From: Oscillospiraceae bacterium
GTDB lineage: Bacteria; Bacillota; Clostridia; Oscillospirales; Ruminococcaceae
Direction: 5' to 3'
Assembly (NCBI GenBank): GCA_014796735.1
Contig: JAAVIG010000021.1
Location: 1 to 14,416 of the forward strand
Length of the DNA: 14,416 nucleotides
Under the pieces are notes generated by a model that saw nothing but the letters and a program-made list of their open reading frames with translations, made no database searches and was not told the DNA's origin. A program made the position numbers and the translations under genes. Positions 7,064-14,416 of this stretch are shown here, piece by piece (the first letter of the stretch is position 1; every line of letters begins with the position of its first letter).

Positions 7064-7086
7064 TACCGATTTTTTATAGGCAATTA

Positions 7087-9465
7087 TTACCCCTGCGGAT
7101 AAAATTCCTCAAACACCCTCTTGGCAATATCGCAGGATTCCTTGGCGTCCTTAGCGTAATAATCCGCCCCTATACGCTCCGCGTATTCGGGAGTAAGCAC
7201 CGCGCCGCCTACCATTATTTTACAGTCAACGTTATTGTCATGCAAAAGCTTTATGGTATTTTCCATGCTTACCAGTGTTGTGGTCATCAAAGCGGACAGT
7301 CCCACAAGGTGAACGTTTTCCTTTACCGCGCAGTCCAAAACCGCCTGATAATCAACGTCCTTACCTAAATCTATGACCTGATAGCCGTAATTTTCCAGCA
7401 ATACCTTAACGATATTTTTCCCTATATCATGAATATCGCCCTTTACGGTGGCTAAAATTATCTTCCCCTTTGATACCGACTTTTCGCCTGTCTTGGCGAA
7501 ATGCTCCTTTATCACCTCAAAGCAGCTTTGAGCCACTCCCGCGGTCAGAATAAGCTGCGGCAAAAATATCTTTCCTTTTTCAAATTCGCTTCCCGTTTTA
7601 TCGAGAGCGGGAATCAGAATATCGTTGATCACAGCCATAGGGTCGGTGGTTTTCAAAAGCTCCTCGGTAAGCCGCGCACCGTCGTTTTTAAGTCCGTTTT
7701 CCAAGGCGTAGTTCAGGTCAATATCTCCCTTAAGGGGCTTAGTCTCCGCCTTTTCCCCGCTTGTCCGGCCGTAACGGCTTATATACTCCACCGAGTTTTT
7801 ATCATACCCCGCAAGCACATTATAAGCCTTTACCGCCGCCGTCATACTCTCGGTATTGGGGTTGATTATGGGCAGATCAAGACCCTTTGTAAGTGCCATT
7901 GTAAGAAAATTGCTGCTTACCTTTACTCTGTCGGGCAGTCCGAAGCTGATATTTGAAACGCCCAAGACGGTTTTCAGTCCAAGCTCCTTTTTAACCCTCT
8001 CCACAGCGTTCAAGGTCTCCATTGCCGCTTCCTGCTCGGCCGATACCGTAAGAGTAAGGCAGTCTATATAAACGTCCTCGCGCCTTATCCCCAAGGAAAG
8101 CGCTCTGTCCAGTATCTTTTTGGCAATATTGAACCGTCCCTCCGCCGTTTTTGGTATACCGTTCTCGTCAAGGCACAAGCCGACCACCGCCGCGCCGTAC
8201 TTTTTGACTAAAGGCAGAACCGTCTGCAAAGATTTTTCCTCACCGTTTACCGAGTTTACGATAGGCTTTCCGTTGTACACCCTCAATGCCTCTTCAAGCA
8301 CCTCGGGAATGGTGGAATCAAGCTGTAACGGCACGTCCGCAACGCCCTGTATTGCCTTGACCGCTCTGCGCATCATATCCTTTTCGTCAATTCCGGGAAG
8401 TCCCACATTTACATCAAGAATATCCGCGCCGCCCTTGACCTGTTCGATAGCCTGTCCCAGTATATAGTCCATATCGTTGGCAAGCAGTGCTTCCTTGAAA
8501 AGCTTTTTGCCTGTGGGGTTAATGCGTTCGCCGATAATGCGGGGACGGTCTATCGTTACCGTATTGGAGGGAGTACAGCAGGCGGCGGGAATATCATGTG
8601 TTAACTTAACGTGCTTTTTGCCCTCCAGAATCTTTTTTACCTCCGAAATAAACTCGGGATTTGTTCCGCAGCAGCCGCCGAAAAATTTTACTCCCAAAGG
8701 AATAAGCTTTTCGATCAAACCCGCAAATTCCTTGGCAGTCACATTATAGGTATTTGTAACGGGGTCGGGCAATCCCGCGTTGGGCTTTACCGCAACGGGC
8801 AGATTTGTCCAATTGCACAGCTCCTCTATAACGGGATAAAGCTCCGCGGGGCCTAAGGAGCAGTTTACCCCTATCGCGTCAACACCGAGACCCTCCAGGG
8901 TCAAAGCCATTGAGCTTACCGAACAGCCCGTAAAGGTACGCCTGTTTTCCTCAAAGGTCATGGTGCAGACTATGGGCTTGTCCGAATTTTCCTTTGCCGC
9001 CAGAACCGCCGCCTTAAGCTCGTACAGGTCGGTCATTGTTTCAAAAACAATAAGGTCGCTGTCCTGCCCGCTGAGCACCTGTTCCTTGTAAATATCGTAA
9101 GCCTCCTCAAAGGTAAGCGTTCCCGTAGGCTCCAAAAGCTGCCCGATAGGGCCTATATCCAAAGCCACAAGAGCGTCCGTTCCCTCGCATGCCCTTCTTG
9201 CGTTCTTTATGCCCGCCTTTATTATCTCACCCACGGAATAACCGCTTTTCTTAAGCTTGTATCTGTTTGCACCGAAGGTATTAGCGTAAACTATATCCGC
9301 ACCCGCCTCAATGTATTCTCTGTGTATCTCGGTCAGCATTTCCGGCTTTTCTATGTTTAACACCTCGGGAGTTTCTCCCATTTTAAGACCTCTCGCCTGT
9401 AACATAGTGCCCATTGCGCCGTCAAGTATCACAAATTCATTTTCCAAAAGCTGTTTAAAATCCAT
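7087..9465 (-). CDS. metH: Cobalamin-dependent methionine synthase lacking the reactivation domain
   Basis: MetH moves a methyl group from methyltetrahydrofolate through cobalamin to homocysteine. Modules in order are: homocysteine methyltransferase barrel (about 1-290), with zinc ligands Cys202, Cys265 and Cys266; the pterin/folate-binding barrel (about 305-560, starting RPRIIGERINPTGK); the cobalamin cap helices (about 585-660); and the B12-binding Rossmann domain (about 665-790), with GDIHDIG at 676-682, where His679 is the lower cobalt ligand. At 792 residues it is about 400 shorter than E. coli MetH and stops where the S-adenosylmethionine reactivation domain would begin. That function is supplied by the gene 25 bp upstream in the same operon. 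AAGGAAAA on the coding strand precedes ATG. No S-box or cobalamin riboswitch is evident in the short operon leader. Confidence 0.95.
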   Translation of the reverse strand: MDFKQLLENEFVILDGAMGTMLQARGLKMGETPEVLNIEKPEMLTEIHREYIEAGADIVYANTFGANRYKLKKSGYSVGEIIKAGIKNARRACEGTDALVALDIGPIGQLLEPTGTLTFEEAYDIYKEQVLSGQDSDLIVFETMTDLYELKAAVLAAKENSDKPIVCTMTFEENRRTFTGCSVSSMALTLEGLGVDAIGVNCSLGPAELYPVIEELCNWTNLPVAVKPNAGLPDPVTNTYNVTAKEFAGLIEKLIPLGVKFFGGCCGTNPEFISEVKKILEGKKHVKLTHDIPAACCTPSNTVTIDRPRIIGERINPTGKKLFKEALLANDMDYILGQAIEQVKGGADILDVNVGLPGIDEKDMMRRAVKAIQGVADVPLQLDSTIPEVLEEALRVYNGKPIVNSVNGEEKSLQTVLPLVKKYGAAVVGLCLDENGIPKTAEGRFNIAKKILDRALSLGIRREDVYIDCLTLTVSAEQEAAMETLNAVERVKKELGLKTVLGVSNISFGLPDRVKVSSNFLTMALTKGLDLPIINPNTESMTAAVKAYNVLAGYDKNSVEYISRYGRTSGEKAETKPLKGDIDLNYALENGLKNDGARLTEELLKTTDPMAVINDILIPALDKTGSEFEKGKIFLPQLILTAGVAQSCFEVIKEHFAKTGEKSVSKGKIILATVKGDIHDIGKNIVKVLLENYGYQVIDLGKDVDYQAVLDCAVKENVHLVGLSALMTTTLVSMENTIKLLHDNNVDCKIMVGGAVLTPEYAERIGADYYAKDAKESCDIAKRVFEEFYPQG

Positions 9466-9490
9466 TTCCCGCTTTTCCTTTCTTTTTATC

Positions 9491-10162
9491 TTACCAGTAG
9501 CAGTACAAACCCTTTTGTCTGTATTGACACCTGTCTCTCATATTGCAGCTTATGCAGCCCCGTCTGCCCTTGGGTATTTCCGTTTCCGACACGCCCATTA
9601 CCGCCGTTACCGACTTTCTTGGTATAAGTATAAGGCTGTCGGTCACATTAACGCCTATTCTTGCGGGAGCGTCCAACACCTTCAGAAATTCTCCCTGAAT
9701 ATCCAAAGGAAAATCGCCGTAGCCGGGGGAAAAACGCCATGTGTAATGATACTCCCCCACCTGCCTTTGTATTTCCGCTTCCGCAATTTCACATACCTGC
9801 TCCACCGCCGCGGAAGCAAGGCTGTCGGCTATCAGCGCCTTTTCCATTCCCTCTGCTTCGTAAAAGCGTATTAGCTTATCCGCCTCGGCGGAAAGAGTAA
9901 CGCACAGCAGTACGCAACGGGTACAGTCCTTAAGGTGAGCGGAAATGTCATTACCCTTAAATACAAGTGAGGTATTTAAAACCCGTATGCCCTCCTCGGC
10001 GGGTTCTATCCCGAAAACCTTGTACACAAGCCTCGGCTTAATGGCTTTCAGCAGGGCTTCCTCACATTCCTCGGCTATTTTAAGGATATTTTCGTTTATT
10101 TCGCCGCCCTTATAGCCCATATATCTGAAGGCTTCGGCACGGTTTAGCTTTTCGAGCTGCAT
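9491..10162 (-). CDS. MetH reactivation-domain protein (stand-alone) with C-terminal cysteine cluster
   Basis: This is a separate version of the C-terminal activation domain of methionine synthase, which binds S-adenosylmethionine and reductively remethylates oxidised cob(II)alamin. The key motif RxxxGY is present as R143-FSP-G147-Y148, followed by GDFPLDIQ. The family is known from bacteria whose MetH lacks this domain, such as Thermotoga, and the pairing with the short metH 25 bp downstream fits exactly. The tail holds four cysteines, C203, C206, C212 and C221 (C-x2-C-x5-C-x8-C), which are not part of the classic domain and could hold a metal or iron-sulphur cluster. GGAAAGGG on the coding strand serves as the ribosome site at a slightly long distance. 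It is the first gene of the operon, read from the promoter at 10239-10267. Confidence 0.85.
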   Translation of the reverse strand: MQLEKLNRAEAFRYMGYKGGEINENILKIAEECEEALLKAIKPRLVYKVFGIEPAEEGIRVLNTSLVFKGNDISAHLKDCTRCVLLCVTLSAEADKLIRFYEAEGMEKALIADSLASAAVEQVCEIAEAEIQRQVGEYHYTWRFSPGYGDFPLDIQGEFLKVLDAPARIGVNVTDSLILIPRKSVTAVMGVSETEIPKGRRGCISCNMRDRCQYRQKGLYCYW

Positions 10163-10238
10163 TTTTGTTTTATCCCTTTCCTGACGGCAATCCGTTTATA
10201 AAAGACATGCTTGTATAACATCTTTTTTTACGTCTACT

Positions 10239-10267
10239 ATTATATACAAAAATCCCGCGGCTGTCAA
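10239..10267 (-). promoter_or_regulatory. Full-consensus promoter of the methionine synthase operon
   Basis: On the minus strand TTGACA (10262-10267) and TATAAT (10239-10244) are exactly 17 bp apart. The -35 box overlaps the stop codon of the preceding membrane-protein gene (10264-10266). The leader is about 70 nt; it can form a weak A/T-rich hairpin but nothing resembling an S-adenosylmethionine or B12 riboswitch. Confidence 0.85.
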
Positions 10268-10746
10268 TCGCCATGCAGAAGACCTAAAAACGAACAGAAA
10301 CACAGCCACGCAAAAGCAGCTATAACAACAGTAAACAAAACAAAAATAAAACCTGCCCCTATTCGCTTTTGTATATCGTGTCTGTTGATTACCGCTTTTG
10401 CAGCTAAGCTGTACGCAAAGCTGACGGGAAAAGTCAAAATGCCCGTTAGCAAAGCGGAAAGGACATAGGAAAGCTCTCCCCCGCATAATCCGAAAATCAG
10501 ACTGCTTATCACCGCCCCGATAAGCAAGCAAACAGCCGAACGGGAAAGCTTTTTTACAACAATATATACAGCCGTACCGCTTACGACCGAATTTGCGAAA
10601 AAATACAGAACCAAGCCCCACGCCCCAACACGTATATCGGAAGACCTAAGCATTAAGTATCCCGCAAATTTGAAAATAACACCGATAAATACCGATAAAG
10701 CAACAGCCTCAACACACTGTTTTTTTGATTTTCCTATCCGTTTCAT
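10264..10746 (-). CDS. Uncharacterised small multi-pass membrane protein
   Basis: I do not recognise a family. The 160-residue product begins with a basic stretch (MKRIGKSKK) and then has about five hydrophobic segments, near residues 13-33, 40-64, 70-90, 95-118 and 130-155, so it should sit in the cytoplasmic membrane with the N-terminus inside by the positive-inside rule. There is no signal peptidase site and no catalytic motif. The start at 10746 is preferred over an upstream in-frame codon at 10785 because AAGGAG lies just before it. It is flanked upstream by hairpin-array element 2, which may hold or block its promoter, and its stop codon overlaps the promoter of the methionine synthase operon. 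Confidence 0.6.
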   Translation of the reverse strand: MKRIGKSKKQCVEAVALSVFIGVIFKFAGYLMLRSSDIRVGAWGLVLYFFANSVVSGTAVYIVVKKLSRSAVCLLIGAVISSLIFGLCGGELSYVLSALLTGILTFPVSFAYSLAAKAVINRHDIQKRIGAGFIFVLFTVVIAAFAWLCFCSFLGLLHGD

Positions 10747-10799
10747 TAAATTTTTCTCCTTGTGTGCAGTATATATCAATGTCATCGCCGATTTAAAAT

Positions 10800-11127
10800 A
10801 GGGGCTGTAAAAAAACTAAATATAAATGCAACCCGTCAAAACCGAGGAAAAATAAGGTTTTGACGGGTATATTTTATTAAGAAAGATGTTAACGCCCGAA
10901 GCAGCGGCTTCGCATGGATGCGAACCGGCGGCTGCCCAAAGTGCCGACACGGATGTCGGCACCCATAGTAGCCGCTTAGTCGCCTGCTTCTTTGTAGGTT
11001 GTAATTATTCACTTCGTGGGACTTTGTCCCACACCCTACTTCCTTTTTGCAGTGCAAAAAGGAAGCGAAAAAGACATTTGCGGCTTCGCCGCTTCTAAAT
11101 TTTCTTTTTTAGTTTTTTACAGCCCCT
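10800..11127. repeat. Hairpin-array foldback element 2 with terminal inverted repeats
   Basis: The left end, AGGGGCTGTAAAAAAACTAA (from 10800), is matched by the inverted right end 11108-11127 apart from one extra A. Inside are successive stems: 10831-10843/10856-10868 (13 bp), an imperfect stem at 10901-10934 around GCGGCTTCGC, 10941-10949/10954-10962 (9 bp, CGGA loop), 11016-11022/11026-11032 (7 bp, TTT loop), 11039-11050/11054-11065 (12 bp, AGT loop) and 11080-11084/11088-11092 (5 bp, TTC loop). A longer pairing, 10898-10904 with 10984-10990, encloses the middle group. It fills most of the 394-bp gap between the chemoreceptor and the membrane-protein gene. No credible gene lies in it. GGGGCTGT-type ends occur in several IS families, which suggests a MITE, but that is inference. 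Confidence 0.7.
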
Positions 11128-11140
11128 TTTGTTATATAAT

Positions 11141-12790
11141 TTAAGCCTTTAATTGGAATTTATCAAGCTGCTCCTGCAACAAGCGCGATTCCGAGAAAAG
11201 CTCCGAGCTTACCGCAGCCGCCTCCTCGCTGTTTGCGGAGTTGGTCTGAGTTACGGTAGAGATCTGCTCTATACCTATCGTTACCTGCTTAATGGATTCC
11301 GCCTCGTCGTCAACCACGCTGGTAATGGTGGCTATATCGCTGTTGGACTGTGATACAAGATCCATGGTCCTTTGCAGTGACTCGGAAACCGCGTCAACGA
11401 TCTGAAGTCCCTTTGCCGCCGCGCTTACGCAGTTATCAATAAGCTGCTTGGTAGCCTTTGCGGCCTGATCCGACTGCGAGGCAAGGGTACGAACCTCTTC
11501 CGCGACCACCGCAAAGCCCCTGCCGGCTTCACCCGCTCTTGCCGCCTCTACCGCGGCGTTAAGCGCAAGTATATTGGTCTGGAACGCGATATTTTCGATA
11601 GTTGCAATGATCTGTCCGATCTGCTCGGAGGTCTTGCTTATATCTCCCATAGCGGAAACCATTTCCTGCGACTGACCCGAGCAGATATTGACCTGCTCCT
11701 CGGTAAGATTGGCGTGTTCCTTTGCCTTTGCGGCAACCTCAACATTTTGATCCGCGCTCTTGGATAAGCTGTCCAGAGTAGCGTACAGCTCCTCTACCGA
11801 GCTTGCCTGTTCGGTAGCGCCCTGCGCCACGGACTGGGAGTTTTCGGAAAGCTGACCCGCGTGACCCGAGATACGGTGTCCCGCCTGACTGATCTCGCCC
11901 ATAACGCCAGAAATAGTGGAGGTAAAGCTTTCTATCGACTCCTGGATCGTGCTGAAATCACCTATATAGTTCGTAAATGTAGCAACTTTAAAGTTGCCCG
12001 CCGAAAGCTGACCCATTATGTGGTTTATATCCGTAACGTAATTGTTGATGACCTTCAGAGAGGTTCTCAAAGCGTCCGTAAGCTGACCCAGCTCGTCGTC
12101 CACGTTATATGACAGGTCTATATCCAGCCTGCACTCCTTAAGCGGTCTTGTGTTTTCGGTGATCCTGACAATGGGCTTAACGATTTTTTTCAGTATGTAA
12201 ACGATAAGAGATATCAAGCAAATCAGCGCAAACACCAGACAAACCACGGTAGTCCCGTGCATGAGCTTAATAGTGCTGTCCAGCGTTTCCTCCGTATTGG
12301 TGTTGATATCATTGGAAAGCTCTATTACGCGGTTCAGCAGTCCCACCAAGGTCGTAAGGGTACCCTGAATGGTTTCGTTATAGTAGCTGTAAACTCCTTC
12401 GGGATCGCTCTCCAACATTTCCAAGGCCGTGACAGCCGATTGGTGAAGCTCCTTATGCAAAGGCTCCATTTGGGAGCGCAGCTCCAAGATCTCGCTGTCG
12501 TCCGTTCCCGCGTCGCCGTAAAGCCACTGTCCGAGAACACAGGAGGTATAGTCGGTGCTGCCCGTAAATTCCGCATTTGAAAACAAAGCCTCGCTCAAAT
12601 TTATAGTCCAGCGGTAATGCGCGGCTTCCGCCTTTTGCGCTTTCATCTGGGTCTCATGCACTGCCACGGCTTCGTTCTGCGTATGCTCTATGCGAAGAAT
12701 ATTGTATGTGGTCAAAAAGCTGAACAGCAATATTGACGCAAGAGCAAAAGCTATTCTTATCAAAACGATTTTTTTAATACTTTTTTTCAT
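11141..12790 (-). CDS. Methyl-accepting chemotaxis protein with extracytoplasmic CZB-like sensor region
   Basis: This is a membrane chemoreceptor that signals to CheA/CheW. There is a transmembrane helix at about 8-29, an outside sensor at about 30-177, a second helix at about 178-200, HAMP at about 201-255, and a cytoplasmic signalling domain whose hairpin tip contains IENIAFQTNILALNAAVEAA and GRGFAVVAEEVRTLA. The sensor region carries H58-xx-W61, C84-xLGQ-W89 and the pair H112/H116, the His3-Cys pattern of the chemoreceptor zinc-binding (CZB) family, but placed between the two membrane helices instead of at the cytoplasmic C-terminus. Zinc or oxidant sensing is inferred. The chain ends right after the signalling domain without a CheR-tethering peptide. 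GGAAAGG on the coding strand precedes ATG. No che or flagellar genes are in the window. Confidence 0.92.
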   Translation of the reverse strand: MKKSIKKIVLIRIAFALASILLFSFLTTYNILRIEHTQNEAVAVHETQMKAQKAEAAHYRWTINLSEALFSNAEFTGSTDYTSCVLGQWLYGDAGTDDSEILELRSQMEPLHKELHQSAVTALEMLESDPEGVYSYYNETIQGTLTTLVGLLNRVIELSNDINTNTEETLDSTIKLMHGTTVVCLVFALICLISLIVYILKKIVKPIVRITENTRPLKECRLDIDLSYNVDDELGQLTDALRTSLKVINNYVTDINHIMGQLSAGNFKVATFTNYIGDFSTIQESIESFTSTISGVMGEISQAGHRISGHAGQLSENSQSVAQGATEQASSVEELYATLDSLSKSADQNVEVAAKAKEHANLTEEQVNICSGQSQEMVSAMGDISKTSEQIGQIIATIENIAFQTNILALNAAVEAARAGEAGRGFAVVAEEVRTLASQSDQAAKATKQLIDNCVSAAAKGLQIVDAVSESLQRTMDLVSQSNSDIATITSVVDDEAESIKQVTIGIEQISTVTQTNSANSEEAAAVSSELFSESRLLQEQLDKFQLKA

Positions 12791-12833
12791 TGACTTACTG
12801 CCTTTCCGTTATTACTTTATTTTATGCCGATCT

Positions 12834-12869
12834 CTTTTTAAACCGATGTAATACTCACAGTTTAAAAAG
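12834..12869. repeat. 10-bp perfect inverted repeat upstream of the chemoreceptor gene
   Basis: CTTTTTAAAC (12834-12843) and GTTTAAAAAG (12860-12869) face each other across 16 nt, 44-79 bp upstream of the chemoreceptor start codon. This could be an operator, or an AT-rich stem at the 3' end of the preceding gene's transcript. No convincing sigma-A or flagellar sigma-D promoter was found here. Confidence 0.4.
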
Positions 12870-12882
12870 GGACTGCACCAGA

Positions 12883-12917
12883 AACACTAATCCCGTAGCT
12901 TAAAAGGGATCAGTATC
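12883..12917 (-). terminator. Possible weak terminator after the HD-GYP gene
   Basis: Twelve pairs form between 12883-12894 and 12906-12917, with three G-U pairs on the minus-strand RNA and an 11-nt loop. It starts 16 bp beyond the HD-GYP stop codon, but the T-run (CCCTTTTT) follows only after a gap, so termination is uncertain. Confidence 0.3.
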
Positions 12918-12932
12918 AGAACCTGCTTGCTG

Positions 12933-14416
12933 TCAATATGATGTATAAATTTCAAAGTAAATTTCTTTTCTCCGAGTATTGAGTATATACTCAAACTTTT
13001 CCTTAACCTCCTTCTCTCGCAGTATATCGCATATGTATCCGCTGTAGCGTGTATCCTTCATACTGTCGAATTCCTCTATCATATCGTCAAGGGTCTTACC
13101 CTGCCCATAGGGTCTGCCTATATTGTCCGTGGCTGCGTCTATACTGTCCGCAATACTGATTATATTCACATAAGGCTTGTTATAGGTATGCCTGCCCCAG
13201 CTCGGATAGCCGTGCGTTTCATCATACCAAAGGTGGTGCAGCAGGGCGCAGTCGTGGACGCACTCCACCTCGCGGCTCATTTTCCCCTGGTAAATTTTCA
13301 AAAAGTTTGCGGGGTGATCCATGATTACCTCAAACTCGTCTTTGGTCAGATTCCGCGAAGAATTGGACACATAATCGAGACAAAAATACTTTCCTATATC
13401 GTGGAAAAGAGCGCACTTTTCCATAAGCTCCTCCGCCTCGTCATGATTGCCGCGGAATTCTTCCCATGTGTGCCCCGCCACATTGTCAAAATACTTGGGG
13501 TCGTGCTCCAATATATAGTCAAGGATTATAAGGCAAAGCTCTTTTACCATCATGGTATGAACATAAAGTGCCTTGTTGGCGTAAACGGTGGATTTCAGCA
13601 CCGTGGTTTTGAATGCGTCAAAGTTTATTACCGCAGATGCGGAATTGACAAGCATAAGCACACAGTAATTTGTCTGATAGTTGCCTAAGTAATCCTCCAT
13701 ATTCTTAGCTCCCGCCAACACCTTATCCACTATTTGAGAGCTTTTGTCCAATATGTATTTTTCGTCATAGTCGCTGCATTTGCAAAGATAATCGATGTAG
13801 TAAGCGTTTGCGGTAAACAGGGCTGAGCATTTTTCCGTGGCGCTGTAATCCTCCCGCTGCTCCGAATATTCATCGATTTTTTTCAGAAGCTCCTCCATAG
13901 TGATTTTTCCCAAGTGATAAGCGGCCTCAGCACAATACAACCCTGCCACCACCCTGTCGGTGATCGTTTTCCGAGAATTTTCCGATTCCAGAGCCTCCTC
14001 GGTAAACCGCATAAGCTCCTCTATAAACGGAGCTTCTTTTTCAATGTCTATGGTGTATTCGCTCTCGGAGATCTTTTCGCCTTTCTTTTTGGCATACTCC
14101 TCACGGCGCAGAGCCTCTAAGGTAAATCCCAAAGCGTTTTCTCTGCATCTGGCAAACTGTATGTCGATAAACTCTTTTCCCTCGGGCCAGTTTATCGATT
14201 TAACCCATGACTTTATCTCCTTGTATTTACGCAGCCCGTATGTCATATCCTTTCGGTTTACGACGCCGAGCATCAGACTGTTGAAAAGCGAACGCTTTGC
14301 CTGCTGGGAAAGACTGTCAAAGTCCTCCATATACTTTTCCGCCATGCGCGGATACTCGCTGCCCGCGTAATCGTCCAAATGTTCCTTTATAATAATATCA
14401 AACACGGAGCAGTACT
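12933..14416 (-). CDS. HD-GYP-type phosphohydrolase with novel N-terminal helical region (5' end cut by window)
   Basis: The C-terminal part, about residues 275-480 counted from a GTG at 14403-14405, is an HD-GYP-like domain, the fold that hydrolyses cyclic di-GMP. Metal-ligand candidates are all present: H283, H335-D336 in HDIGK, H364 in DHP, H390-H391, and D420 in IADSIDAATD, with GYP at 399-401. The usual HHE of the signature is HHL here. Residues 1 to about 275 are helical, cytoplasmic, without membrane helices, and match no domain I recognise; TPR-like packing is possible. The frame stays open to the window edge and the 11 nt before the GTG hold no ribosome site, so the true start probably lies outside. 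It precedes the chemoreceptor on the same strand by 142 bp, which suggests but does not prove a joint role in motility signalling. Confidence 0.78.
   Translation of the reverse strand, partial: YCSVFDIIIKEHLDDYAGSEYPRMAEKYMEDFDSLSQQAKRSLFNSLMLGVVNRKDMTYGLRKYKEIKSWVKSINWPEGKEFIDIQFARCRENALGFTLEALRREEYAKKKGEKISESEYTIDIEKEAPFIEELMRFTEEALESENSRKTITDRVVAGLYCAEAAYHLGKITMEELLKKIDEYSEQREDYSATEKCSALFTANAYYIDYLCKCSDYDEKYILDKSSQIVDKVLAGAKNMEDYLGNYQTNYCVLMLVNSASAVINFDAFKTTVLKSTVYANKALYVHTMMVKELCLIILDYILEHDPKYFDNVAGHTWEEFRGNHDEAEELMEKCALFHDIGKYFCLDYVSNSSRNLTKDEFEVIMDHPANFLKIYQGKMSREVECVHDCALLHHLWYDETHGYPSWGRHTYNKPYVNIISIADSIDAATDNIGRPYGQGKTLDDMIEEFDSMKDTRYSGYICDILREKEVKEKFEYILNTRRKEIYFEIYTSY

Noticed and set aside
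10163..10232. S-box or cobalamin riboswitch ahead of the MetH operon
   Set aside because: The leader is only about 70 nt and lacks recognisable conserved riboswitch segments.
10836..11098. Two overlapping 70-73 residue frames on opposite strands inside hairpin-array element 2
   Set aside because: Stop-free stretches arise easily in GC-rich palindromes; neither has a plausible start site or protein-like composition.
12791..12870. Flagellar sigma-D promoter for the chemoreceptor
   Set aside because: TAAA-like and CGG-containing words occur, but none has the right spacing and a GCCGAT-like -10 together.

Overview
The window reads as chromosomal DNA of a Gram-positive anaerobe of class Clostridia, most likely a Ruminococcus-like member of the Oscillospiraceae. 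This is inferred from strong AGGAGG-type ribosome binding sites, moderate GC, long-form HPF, a methionine synthase split from its reactivation domain, and a LuxE/LuxC pair without luciferase. No rRNA, tRNA, CRISPR array, phage gene or transposase gene was found.

Positions 1-497 hold no convincing gene. They contain an imperfect inverted-repeat element (81-244), a 24-25 bp direct repeat (297-379) and a full-consensus sigma-A promoter. The promoter drives an aspartate carbamoyltransferase that carries a PyrI-like zinc domain at its C-terminus. Next come a LuxE-like acyl-protein synthetase and a LuxC-like acyl-CoA reductase as a two-gene operon (1825-4264), presumably converting fatty acids or acyl-CoA to aldehyde. 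A promoter and a small palindrome precede an XRE-type regulator (4527-5591).

The regulator converges on a minus-strand hpf gene (ribosome hibernation). The 290 bp between them are almost entirely palindromic: a 191-bp array of seven hairpins closed by a perfect 16-bp terminal inverted repeat. A Nudix hydrolase gene is divergent from hpf.

From 7087 to the right end all genes are on the minus strand. In transcription order they are: an HD-GYP-type phosphohydrolase cut by the window edge, a methyl-accepting chemotaxis protein with a CZB-like motif set on the outside of the membrane, a second hairpin-array element (about 328 bp), a small multi-pass membrane protein, and an operon of a MetH reactivation protein and a three-module MetH. 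The MetH operon has a full-consensus promoter embedded in the 3' end of the membrane-protein gene.

The best candidates for something undescribed are the two hairpin-array elements (5597-5787 and 10800-11127). They have the same build but different terminal repeats and share an 11-base hairpin module. They look like non-coding, probably transposase-dependent foldback elements or structured RNA/terminator cassettes. Their mobility and function are inferred, not shown.
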